From: CAWGCE01 sp964480915
Lineage (GTDB): Bacteria > Planctomycetota > Planctomycetia > Pirellulales > Pirellulaceae
Reading direction: 5' to 3'
Length of the DNA: 64,000 bases
Assembly (NCBI GenBank): GCA_964480915.1
Contig: CAYZRS010000019.1
Location: 22,952 to 86,951 of the forward strand
Below, piece by piece: positions 45,701 to 52,288 of this stretch (positions within the stretch are counted from its first letter, which is position 1; every line of letters starts with the position of its first letter). The position numbers and the translations under genes are program-made. A model generated the notes under the pieces. It saw only the letters and a list, made by a program, of their open reading frames with translations, was not told where the DNA came from and searched no databases.

Positions 45701-45832
45701 GTGAACAACGCCTTCGTCGGACCTGTTCTTCGTGCTCAAAGTGTCTCTGGCTTCGATTCGATCGCCAACCACGATGACGTTGAAGAGCAAGCGGCTGACA
45801 GCGTGTTCGCAAGCCTTGGCAGCGAACTGTAA
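42746..45832 (+). CDS. Large surface beta-helix protein with planctomycete leader motif and dockerin-like repeats
   Basis: 1028 residues. The basic N-terminus has the motif TLTCETLEDRRVLATL (about residues 27-42), the planctomycete LExLEDRxxLA leader found on exported giant proteins. Residues about 50-740 are right-handed beta-helix repeats of the polymorphic outer-membrane type, with many NxTISGN and GGG(I/V/F) units. At about 760-800 and 830-885 lie calcium-loop repeats (DIDGDGDADCDDID, NGDANLDGVVDGQDF, GDFNADGVVDGPDF). The Ser/Thr-rich C-terminus lacks an autotransporter barrel or PEP-CTERM tail. Codon use is strongly skewed to GGT, GCT and AAC, unlike its neighbours, as in highly expressed genes. 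GAGGGG upstream supports ATG 42746. A likely abundant adhesin or cell-wall protein. Confidence 0.9.
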   Translation: MSRMLRGEWLSRYRKPKANKAQVKKTLTCETLEDRRVLATLVGTEADLRMALEGAAPDDCVELTADITLTTGQILIEADSAAGGITIDGAGFTVTGTGADRVFGIDDGDMVADSFTVTFENITITGGGGVSFGGGIASAETLVVNNSTITGNQAIDPAGAYSGTGGGIDSNGTLTLNGTTVSNNTASAIGDIPTTGGGFYLTGLGGGVNAEGPVTIIDSNIDGNDASNRGGGLRIDSVGPHTITNTTIDNNVLGNASYFATPDQSTGGGGLYVDAGAGNAGLQISITGGSISNNIAGATTSAGTGTFDYGGGADFTTRGTTDVVNLDGVTIAGNRSTTDGITAGQTSVQRGVGAAFTAIDGGTFNITDSMVSGNSMTPNSDFPAYGGGLSFATFDGGAGTAYSGVFNVTDTDITDNYGLRGAAFGVRYQGGYYNDGVGAKSIINITGGSITGNSATGDGGGVSWAWLATDITIDGTDVSNNYSPSGGGAFANFKAFAANGLYSTADLTVRNATVSGNRSLTTGGAFDVTTGGLTYAGGIPNDVVVENSTISGNVAYGNGGGFYAYDSNLTVFQSTVSGNTSYGVGGGLNAIIACDPAGTCYTGTDKEAEFIIDRSTFAYNYSGGPGAINFGDNSGFSVTNTLVTDNTSADGIIGGGGTVTPNFQVVNYSLVQNDAAGNAVIAAGTGNQTGVAGGISALADNGGPTMTHAIGMTSPATDAATPGEGAGDTDQRGYGPRDFNGTMDIGAFEFGATDDVTPSPDIDGDGDADCDDIDELTLAIVAGSTDLGKYDFNGDGAVTLADINDATDGWLVAAGDRAEHAAATGGNPFLNGDANLDGVVDGQDFIVWNSNKFGPGTGWCSGDFNADGVVDGPDFIIWNGRKFQDSMTTVGPVVDQGQPDSALSNDFNTSNARNAVEAAGKVDRQSTLKMKDFGGANVRLQNRSLHSNNSVQTETVASTPIAAPAAVVVTASETAGTDQLVGADKVNNAFVGPVLRAQSVSGFDSIANHDDVEEQAADSVFASLGSEL

Positions 45833-45862
45833 GCGATAGCTTTCATTCTTTAAAAAAACAGC

Positions 45863-45899
45863 AAAGGCCGCTGTGACGTTTGTCACAGCGGCCTTTTTT
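45863..45899 (+). terminator. Strong intrinsic terminator after beta-helix gene
   Basis: AAAGGCCGCTGTGAC pairs perfectly with GTCACAGCGGCCTTT across a four-base GTTT loop and ends in TTTTTT. It starts 30 bases after the stop codon. This is the strongest terminator in the window and fits a highly transcribed upstream gene. Confidence 0.92.
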
Positions 45900-45983
45900 A
45901 GCGATGTGCTGCGGCAATATCGACCTGGCGTGCGTGAAAGAGGTCGCCTATCGCTTGGCGAAAATCCGGCCGATAATGGGCTC

Positions 45984-47783
45984 ATGCCACAGATATGGAA
46001 CATCGCCGCCTACAAATTTGTCGCCCTGGATCGACTGACCGAACGGCAGGAAGACCTTCGTTCGCGCTGTCGTGAATGGGAACTGAAAGGGACCATTCTC
46101 CTCAGCCCCGAAGGGATCAACCTGTTCGTGGCCGGGACAGAAAGACAGGTCGGACTGCTGCTGGAGCATTTGCGGCAAGAGCCCGCATTGGCCGATCTCG
46201 AGATCAAGCAGAGCCCCAGCGATCGGCAGCCTTTCAATCGCATGCTCGTGAAGGTCAAGAAAGAGATCATCACCTTTGGCAAAGAGGGGATCGCACCGGC
46301 CGAGTACACGTCTCGAAAGATGGCTCCCCAAGAATTGCAAGAACGGTTGGGCAGCAGCGCTCCGCCGGTACTGCTGGATGTCCGGAATACGTACGAAACT
46401 CGGCTTGGCACGTTCAAAGATGCGGTCAGACTGGACATCGACCATTTCCGCCAATTCCCGGCAGCAGTCGAACAGCTACCGGAAGAATTCAAGTCACGCC
46501 CCATCGTGATGTTTTGTACCGGCGGTATTCGTTGTGAGAAGGCGGGACCGTTTATGGAGCAGCAAGGATTCCAAGAGGTCTATCAACTAGACGGTGGGAT
46601 CCTCAAGTATTTTGAAGAGTGCCAGGACGCGCATTACGAAGGCGATTGTTTCGTGTTCGATCAGCGAGTCACCGTGGATAGCTCGCTCACCGAGACCGAA
46701 ACGACGCAGTGCTATCGCTGCCAAGAACCGCTGACTGTCGCCGAGCAAGCGCAGCCCAGCTATGTACCGGGCGAAAGTTGTCCCTATTGTTACCAGAAAC
46801 CAGATGACAAACTGGCCGCGCTGCTCGCCAGTCGACAGGCCAAAATCGTTGAAGTTACGAACCCACTCCCGGGCAGCCAACCTTACACGAACCGTCGCCC
46901 GATTTATGTCGCGGCAAAAAATGACAATCGGCGACTGCTCGATTTCCTCAGCGAGCTATTTCCGTTTTCGTCACGGGAAGCATGGGCTGAGCGGATTGAG
47001 GCCGGCTATTTGCGGCGTCATAGCCACCCGTTGATTGCCAACGACATCGTGCGAGCGGGCGACGAACTGGAACACGTCTTTCCCAACACAACGGAACCCG
47101 ACGTCAACGCTGACATTCGCATCCTCTATGAAGACGAGTGGTTGATCGGTGTTCACAAACCGGCCCCATTGCCGATGCATCCTTGCGGGCGATTTAACCG
47201 CAACAGCTTGGTGCGTATCTTGGGCGAAGTCTATCCGTTCAAGCTGAGACCGGCTCACCGACTGGATGCCAACACGTCGGGCGTTGTCGTGTTTAGCCTG
47301 AAGCAGATTGCCGCTCAAAAACTGCAGCCTCAATTTGAGAAGAGCGGTAACATCCACAAGACTTACCTAGCGAAAGTCGCCGGCCATCCCCCGGAGGACG
47401 AGTTCTCTTGCGACGCGGGGATCAGTGCCGCTTCGGTGGAAGCCGGAGCACGCACAATCGACGCGGACGGCTTGCCAGCCAGAACCGAATTCCACACGCT
47501 CGAACGCTTCGAGGACGGCACATCGCTACTGCAGGTCCATCCCATCACGGGCCGCACGAATCAGATCCGCCTGCATCTCTGGCACTTGGGCTGGCCGATT
47601 GTCGGCGATCCGATGTACCTGGCAGGCGGCCATCTCGCCGCCAAACAGACGCTCTCGACGGACGATCCGCCGCTCTGTCTGCACGCCTGGCAAATTGAGT
47701 TTGATCACCCGATGACCGATGAGTCGATGACGCTGAGGGCACCGAAACCGGATTGGGCGGGCAGCGTACAGCTGGCGAATTAA
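45984..47783 (+). CDS. Fusion of tRNA uridine(34) hydroxylase TrhO (rhodanese) and RluA-type pseudouridine synthase
   Basis: 599 residues. The N-terminal half (about 1-270) is TrhO/YceA: IAAYKFVALDRL, KGTILLSPEGINLFVAG, a rhodanese domain with active Cys178 in MFCTGGIRCEKAG, and a Cys-rich end (CYRCQEPL, 'GESCPYC'). TrhO makes 5-hydroxyuridine at the tRNA wobble position. The C-terminal half has an S4-like segment (about 320-375) and an RluA catalytic domain with AHRLDANTSGVVVF (catalytic Asp428), 'PITGRTNQIRLHLWHLG' and GDPMYLAGG. That domain isomerises uridine in rRNA or tRNA. ATG 45984 is used because the TrhO fold starts there; the frame extends upstream into the terminator. Both parts keep their catalytic residues. 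Confidence 0.92.
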   Translation: MPQIWNIAAYKFVALDRLTERQEDLRSRCREWELKGTILLSPEGINLFVAGTERQVGLLLEHLRQEPALADLEIKQSPSDRQPFNRMLVKVKKEIITFGKEGIAPAEYTSRKMAPQELQERLGSSAPPVLLDVRNTYETRLGTFKDAVRLDIDHFRQFPAAVEQLPEEFKSRPIVMFCTGGIRCEKAGPFMEQQGFQEVYQLDGGILKYFEECQDAHYEGDCFVFDQRVTVDSSLTETETTQCYRCQEPLTVAEQAQPSYVPGESCPYCYQKPDDKLAALLASRQAKIVEVTNPLPGSQPYTNRRPIYVAAKNDNRRLLDFLSELFPFSSREAWAERIEAGYLRRHSHPLIANDIVRAGDELEHVFPNTTEPDVNADIRILYEDEWLIGVHKPAPLPMHPCGRFNRNSLVRILGEVYPFKLRPAHRLDANTSGVVVFSLKQIAAQKLQPQFEKSGNIHKTYLAKVAGHPPEDEFSCDAGISAASVEAGARTIDADGLPARTEFHTLERFEDGTSLLQVHPITGRTNQIRLHLWHLGWPIVGDPMYLAGGHLAAKQTLSTDDPPLCLHAWQIEFDHPMTDESMTLRAPKPDWAGSVQLAN

Positions 47784-47864
47784 GCCCGGACCAATTTTGC
47801 CCATGCGACGGTTGTGAGAAGCGGCCGCGACAAATCTGAGCAACGATCGCCACGCCGCCCGCAG

Positions 47865-49193
47865 TTAGACCATTTTCGTTAGCGACTTTGTGATGACGTC
47901 CGCCAAATCGACATCGTCGCACGCGGCGACCAATTCTCGATCACCAAAAATGCGCACACGTTTCACGAAGTCGTCGAATTGGTGTGTCGCCAATGTCTTC
48001 ACGACGGGGGAGACGTCGCCGAGCGTTCGGTAGGCGTTTTCTTTGGGGTAAAAGATGTCGACTTTGAATTGAACTTCCAATTCGACCGGCGGAGCATCGA
48101 TGATGACTTCGTGCGGTGCGACTCGCCGTCCCAACCGTTGGCTCAATTCGGTCGCGGTATGCTCTGCGCACGCGACCAGCCAATCGTACGGTTGTCGGGA
48201 AAGCTGTTCGTAAATTTCTGGATGCTGGAAGAAACTAAATTCGGCCAGACGCTTGTGCAAACGCCGCTTGCTGCCAAATAACGACTCCAACAGATCGGCA
48301 GCACCACCCTCGGAAGCCTCCTGGCGCAGTGCCGACACGAACTGTTGTTCATCTGACCGAAAGAGTGTGTCGAGATCGAGCTGAGGATAGACATCGAAGA
48401 ACGCACGTTGCAGCATGGCGGTCGACGCGCGTACCGCATGGTGCCAATAAACTTCGCTAAACATGACGTAGCGTGCGAACACCATCATCTCCGCCGCCGT
48501 CTTCCCTTTGACCGTCAGCGCCAATCCATTCCCCGATTGATTGAGGCACAAACTCCCAATCAGTCGCTGTTGATCGAAATTACGACCGTACGGCACACCG
48601 GCATGGAGGCTGTCTCGATAGAGATAATCCATCTTGTCGATGTCGATCGGTCCCGAGAGCATGCTGCGAAGGATACGGCTCCTCTTGTCACGAGGTTTTT
48701 CCGACAGCAGCGAGACGACCTCACGCGGCGCAATGCCCCATTCGTCGCGGAGTGTGTCTGCAATCTCACCCTCAAGCAGGAAACTGTTCGCGAACAGTTC
48801 GTGACTGGGCACGTTGGGAAGATTCATGTCTTCGATCGGGTGGCAGTAAGGCCAATGGCCCAGATCGTGCAGCAGCGCTGCGGCGAGAAATACCTCGGCA
48901 TCGTGCTTCGTAATCGCAGCCGCGAATCGTTCGTCATGCTGCAGCCGCTGGAGGAACAACAGACTCATGCGATAGACGCCCAAGCTGTGCTCGAAACGAG
49001 TATGATGAGCGGCCGGATACACCTGCGATACGAGACCGAGCTGCTTGATTTGCGCCAGCCTTTGGAACTCGGACGAGTCGACGATCTGGCCGACTCGTCG
49101 AGTTAGCGGAACGTCGATGCCGTCGGGAATCCGCACGAGGCTCGAACGGGCCTCAAGCGCCACCAACTCTGGAATCGATGCAAGTTCTTCCAT
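47865..49193 (-). CDS. HD-domain phosphohydrolase (dNTPase/SAMHD1-like family)
   Basis: A 442-residue cytoplasmic HD-superfamily protein. It has the ordered metal motif H..HD..D: HHTRFEHSLGVYRMSL near 60, ALLHDLGHWPYCH near 105, and 'GPIDIDKMDYLYRDSLHAG' near 185-200. The C-terminal part is the extended helical/beta region of this family. Relatives include dGTP triphosphohydrolases and YwfO-like dNTPases; the exact nucleotide is unknown. AAGGA just before ATG 49193 supports the start. It is the last gene of a minus-strand group with the small membrane gene 24 bp upstream. Confidence 0.9.
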   Translation of the reverse strand: MEELASIPELVALEARSSLVRIPDGIDVPLTRRVGQIVDSSEFQRLAQIKQLGLVSQVYPAAHHTRFEHSLGVYRMSLLFLQRLQHDERFAAAITKHDAEVFLAAALLHDLGHWPYCHPIEDMNLPNVPSHELFANSFLLEGEIADTLRDEWGIAPREVVSLLSEKPRDKRSRILRSMLSGPIDIDKMDYLYRDSLHAGVPYGRNFDQQRLIGSLCLNQSGNGLALTVKGKTAAEMMVFARYVMFSEVYWHHAVRASTAMLQRAFFDVYPQLDLDTLFRSDEQQFVSALRQEASEGGAADLLESLFGSKRRLHKRLAEFSFFQHPEIYEQLSRQPYDWLVACAEHTATELSQRLGRRVAPHEVIIDAPPVELEVQFKVDIFYPKENAYRTLGDVSPVVKTLATHQFDDFVKRVRIFGDRELVAACDDVDLADVITKSLTKMV

Positions 49194-49216
49194 GATGGAT
49201 CCTTAGCCTCGTGGCA

Positions 49217-49501
49217 TCAATCTCCGCGCGGTTTCAGCGTCACCGCTAGGCAAGCAATGATCGATGTCCCCAGCCCCACCCACCAAATCGAGTCGTTCGT
49301 TTGACGCTGCGTCCTGCAGACATCGTTCAGCCCTTCCATCAATTCGGCCTGCCGTTCGACCGTCGTTTCCTCCTGCGCCAGTTCCGAGTAAACCGCCGGC
49401 AGTTTCAGCAACATCGTGTCGTTCAGTCGGGCCATCAGGCAAGTCGTAATGCCAAACAGCAGAAGGATGAGCAACAAGAGACGCAAAGCAAACATGTTCA
49501 T
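49217..49501 (-). CDS. Small membrane protein
   Basis: 94 residues. A strongly hydrophobic N-terminal segment (about 3-22, MFALRLLLLILLLFGITTCL) is followed by a short acidic helix (SELAQEETTVERQAELMEGL) and a second membrane segment (about 73-88, WWVGLGTSIIACLAVTL). No family is recognised. It lies 24 bp upstream of the HD gene on the same strand, so the two are probably co-transcribed. An earlier in-frame ATG (49501) is used; ATG 49495 is equally possible. Confidence 0.65.
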   Translation of the reverse strand: MNMFALRLLLLILLLFGITTCLMARLNDTMLLKLPAVYSELAQEETTVERQAELMEGLNDVCRTQRQTNDSIWWVGLGTSIIACLAVTLKPRGD

Positions 49502-49573
49502 CGTTTAGATCCGGTTGTAGTGCGCCATTCAGAACTTCCTTCGCGAATTCCCTATCGGTCGACTGTCCGCAAG

Positions 49574-50248
49574 TTAGAACGGAGACAACCCCATCAAGAT
49601 CCGCAACATGACGGTCGCCAACAAATAGAATCCGTAGTGCAAGCTGGCGGACACGGAATCCAGGTCCAGTGTCGCCAGGGATGCCAACGCGCCGGGGATG
49701 ACCAACAGCGGAACAAAATACATCAAGTGAAATAGCTCGAATTCACCCGTCCCGACGACCATGTGCCTGATGTACCAGTGAAGGCCCCACAGCCCAGCGT
49801 AGACCACCGCACAAATCGCGCAACGCACCCACAATGTTTGGCCAACGTAGGGTTCCAATTCTTGATCTCGCAGGAACGAATACCCGGCGTAGACGAGAGG
49901 AGGAGCGAGCAGGAATGCGCCAATTCCAAGTATCCACTTCGGTGCACCGTCAGGGAACATTTGGCCAACGGCGAATGCAGCGGCCAACGTCAGCACGATC
50001 CCCGCAACGATACCACCGATGAGAACGACCGAGGCTTTCGTCTCTTTCCTCGTGATCGGTTTCAGCGTGGCACGACCATCGACGCCGGTCGGCCCGTAGG
50101 ATTCCGGCGCGTGGATGACGACTTCGTCCTCCAGCTTGGGAATCGTGATGGGCTTTTTGCACTTGGGGCACGGACCTTTTTGTCCGGCAAATTTATCGCT
50201 GACTTTAAAGCGAGCGTGGCAGCTGGGGCAGGTTACTTGTATGGGCAT
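49574..50248 (-). CDS. Zinc-ribbon membrane protein
   Basis: 224 residues. The N-terminus is a zinc ribbon of the MJ0042/planctomycete type: CPSCHARFKVSDKFAGQKG then CPKCKKPI (four Cys). A charged linker follows (about 40-72), then about five membrane segments (about 73-224, VVLIGGIVAGIVLTLAAAF, WILGIGAFLLAPPLVYAGY and so on). Such ribbon-plus-membrane proteins are very common in planctomycetes and uncharacterised. The ribbon should face the cytoplasm. Confidence 0.82.
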   Translation of the reverse strand: MPIQVTCPSCHARFKVSDKFAGQKGPCPKCKKPITIPKLEDEVVIHAPESYGPTGVDGRATLKPITRKETKASVVLIGGIVAGIVLTLAAAFAVGQMFPDGAPKWILGIGAFLLAPPLVYAGYSFLRDQELEPYVGQTLWVRCAICAVVYAGLWGLHWYIRHMVVGTGEFELFHLMYFVPLLVIPGALASLATLDLDSVSASLHYGFYLLATVMLRILMGLSPF

Positions 50249-50397
50249 CGAATGGACTTTGTGTCGCGGGAATCACGGAGGCGAAAGTAAACACGCTGAG
50301 TGACCTTAGTTTCCCACACTGGGAGAAAGCGTCAACACAGCGTAAAGAATGCCCGCAAATTGCGCACGGGGCCCATACTTTGTCCGATCAGGAGCGA

Positions 50398-50889
50398 CTA
50401 ATCGAAGTCGGCCAAATCGTCTTCCGTGATCATGCGGAATTTTTTCGATGCCAACGTATCCATCGCCATTTCGATATTGTCGACCAGGACTGCCACAACT
50501 GGCTGTTCGTTGGGCCGCATCAAGAGCGGATAAGCCTGCACGATATTCACTTCGGCTTGGAGCAGCGCGGTGCAGACCCGGAGCAAAGGCTGATTGCCGG
50601 TGGGCAATTCGATGCCAATCAGATCGGTCTCGATCAATGCGAGTCCGGCTCGTTCGAGAATTTCTCGACCTTGTTCGGGATGGCTGAGCAAGAATCGAAC
50701 GCAGGCGCATTCGAAAGAATCCATGATCGACAACGCGACGATGCGGACTTTGCTTCCCTCGAAACGGCGCACCACATCAAGCAACTGACCGACTCGGTTT
50801 TCCATGAAAACCGTGAACTGCCGAATGCAGGGATAGTCTCGACCGCGCATTGTTGCAAAATCGATATCCGACCCGTCACCGATGCTCAT
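50398..50889 (-). CDS. ACT-domain protein
   Basis: 163 residues with two ACT-like modules: CIRQFTVFMENRVGQLLDVV (about 20-40) with SKVRIVALSIMDSFECACV, and 'PLLRVCTALLQAEVNIVQAY' (about 103-122) with EQPVVAVLVDNIEMAMDTL. ACT pairs bind amino acids or similar small ligands and regulate enzymes or act as stand-alone sensors. No enzyme domain is attached. ATG 50889 is used because the first ACT strand begins shortly after; the upstream open frame looks non-coding. Confidence 0.85.
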   Translation of the reverse strand: MSIGDGSDIDFATMRGRDYPCIRQFTVFMENRVGQLLDVVRRFEGSKVRIVALSIMDSFECACVRFLLSHPEQGREILERAGLALIETDLIGIELPTGNQPLLRVCTALLQAEVNIVQAYPLLMRPNEQPVVAVLVDNIEMAMDTLASKKFRMITEDDLADFD

Positions 50890-51189
50890 AGCTAGTTTCT
50901 TTCGTGTGGCATGGCTCGCCCGCAGCTTGGTCGTGCTCAGACCGGAATAAGATTGGAAGGGCCACTTCGTTTGAGGCCGAAGTATAGAAACTGCCGTGAC
51001 TTGGGTCAAACTCAAGATGCCCTGCTCACGCGTCGAAAAGCGATCGAATGCGGCCGAAAAACGCCAATCGGCCAAGCCCATGAAGCAAGCTTGCCTGCCG
51101 GTGCCGTCGCCCGGCCCGCTTCGCTATGATTCGAGGTTCGTCCAATGGCAGCCCCGCACCCGCGTCCCCCATAAGAGTAAGCGTCGAAG

Positions 51190-51588
51190 ATGATTACAGA
51201 GCACGAAATCGAGATCCGCGTCCGCTACAAAGAGACCGATGGACAAGGTCGAGTCCACCACGGGAACTATTTCACCTATTTCGAGATGGGAAGGGTCGAG
51301 CAGTTACGGGCTTCTGGGTACGACTACCGGAAGCTCGAAGAGCAAGGCATCATGCTGGTCGTGCAAAAGATCACCTGCCAATACATGCTGCCAGCCTTCT
51401 ACGACGACATCCTTGTCCTGCAGACCAAAACAGTGAGAGTCACTCCGGCTCGAATCGAACACGAATATCGCATCACTCGTGAAGGTGATGTGCTGGTGAA
51501 AGGGCACAGTACGCTCGCCTGCGTCGATCGGACGGGAAAAGTGCGACGGATGCCTGAGTGGATCGAAATGGACGAAGCCAAGCATTAG
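51190..51588 (+). CDS. Acyl-CoA thioesterase, YbgC/4HBT family
   Basis: A 132-residue single hot-dog domain. The family signature is visible at the N-terminus: RYKETDGQGRVHHGNYFTYFE, i.e. the ETD with catalytic Asp, the G-x-V-x-H/Y stretch and the Tyr, then EMGRVEQLRASG. The C-terminal strands (HEYRITREGDVLVKGHSTLACVD, beginning HEYRIT) complete the fold. It hydrolyses acyl-CoA thioesters in the cytoplasm; chain-length preference is unknown. The neighbours are unrelated. Confidence 0.9.
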   Translation: MITEHEIEIRVRYKETDGQGRVHHGNYFTYFEMGRVEQLRASGYDYRKLEEQGIMLVVQKITCQYMLPAFYDDILVLQTKTVRVTPARIEHEYRITREGDVLVKGHSTLACVDRTGKVRRMPEWIEMDEAKH

Positions 51589-51609
51589 TCGCCAACTGGA
51601 CGTTTGACG

Positions 51610-52239
51610 CTACGAACCGATCAGTTCGGACTCAATCAATGTGAAAATTTGCCTCGCGACTTCCGTTTTTGCAGCCGTCGCCTCCAAGACGACCTCGCCC
51701 GCACCGTTCAGGACCTCAATCGTGTTGTCGTGCGAGTCCATCGCCGAAGGCTCGTTGAGGACGATCAAGTCACAGCTTTTTTGCTCCAGCTTGCGCAGCG
51801 CTTTGAAACGATGATCGTCCGACTGAAGTGCAAAACCGACGACCCAGCGGTCCTCTTTTTTGGCTCCTAATGTCGCCACGATGTCGGGCGTCTCGATAAG
51901 GTGCAGCACCAAGGGCTCGCCCGTTTTGGCGATTTTATTTTCTTCCACTCGGCGAGGCCGGTAATCACACGGCGCCGCGACACCAATCATCCCGTCACAT
52001 CGGGAGAACGCTTCTTCGGCAGCGCAGAGCATCTCTTCGGTCGATACGATCTGATGCAATTCGACTTCGGCCGGGTAATCGACCTCGACCGGACCGCTCA
52101 CCACGATCACTTCATGACCGGCTGCGACGGCCGCGAAAGCCAACGCGGCACCCATCCGCCCGCTGGACGCGTTCGTCAGATAGCGGACGGGATCCAAATA
52201 CTGACGAGTCGGACCGGACGTGATGAGTATGCGTGCCAA
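51610..52239 (-). CDS. coaB: Phosphopantothenate-cysteine ligase, stand-alone CoaB
   Basis: 209 residues, matching only the ligase half of bifunctional CoaBC. It joins 4'-phosphopantothenate to cysteine in coenzyme A synthesis. Marks are ILITSGPTRQYLDPVRYLTN and ASSGRMGAALA, VSGPVEVDYP, AAPCDYRPRRVEENKIAK with the conserved Lys, VVGFALQSDD, and CDLIVLNEPSAMDSHDN. The start is TTG 52239 with GGTGG six bases upstream; no ATG fits and the earlier frame is not protein-like. The decarboxylase half (CoaC) is encoded separately at 60846. clpB ends 49 bp upstream on the same strand. Confidence 0.92.
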   Translation of the reverse strand: MARILITSGPTRQYLDPVRYLTNASSGRMGAALAFAAVAAGHEVIVVSGPVEVDYPAEVELHQIVSTEEMLCAAEEAFSRCDGMIGVAAPCDYRPRRVEENKIAKTGEPLVLHLIETPDIVATLGAKKEDRWVVGFALQSDDHRFKALRKLEQKSCDLIVLNEPSAMDSHDNTIEVLNGAGEVVLEATAAKTEVARQIFTLIESELIGS

Positions 52240-52288
52240 CGAATTCCACCTTTCACCGACATTGATCCAATTGCGACATGCCGACAGG

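Noticed and set aside
45873..45983. Upstream extension of the TrhO-RluA frame over the terminator
   Set aside because: The TrhO fold starts at ATG 45984; the extension lies partly within the terminator of the previous gene and has no ribosome-binding site.
50890..51081. N-terminal extension of the ACT protein
   Set aside because: The 64 extra residues are not protein-like, and the ACT fold begins after ATG 50889.
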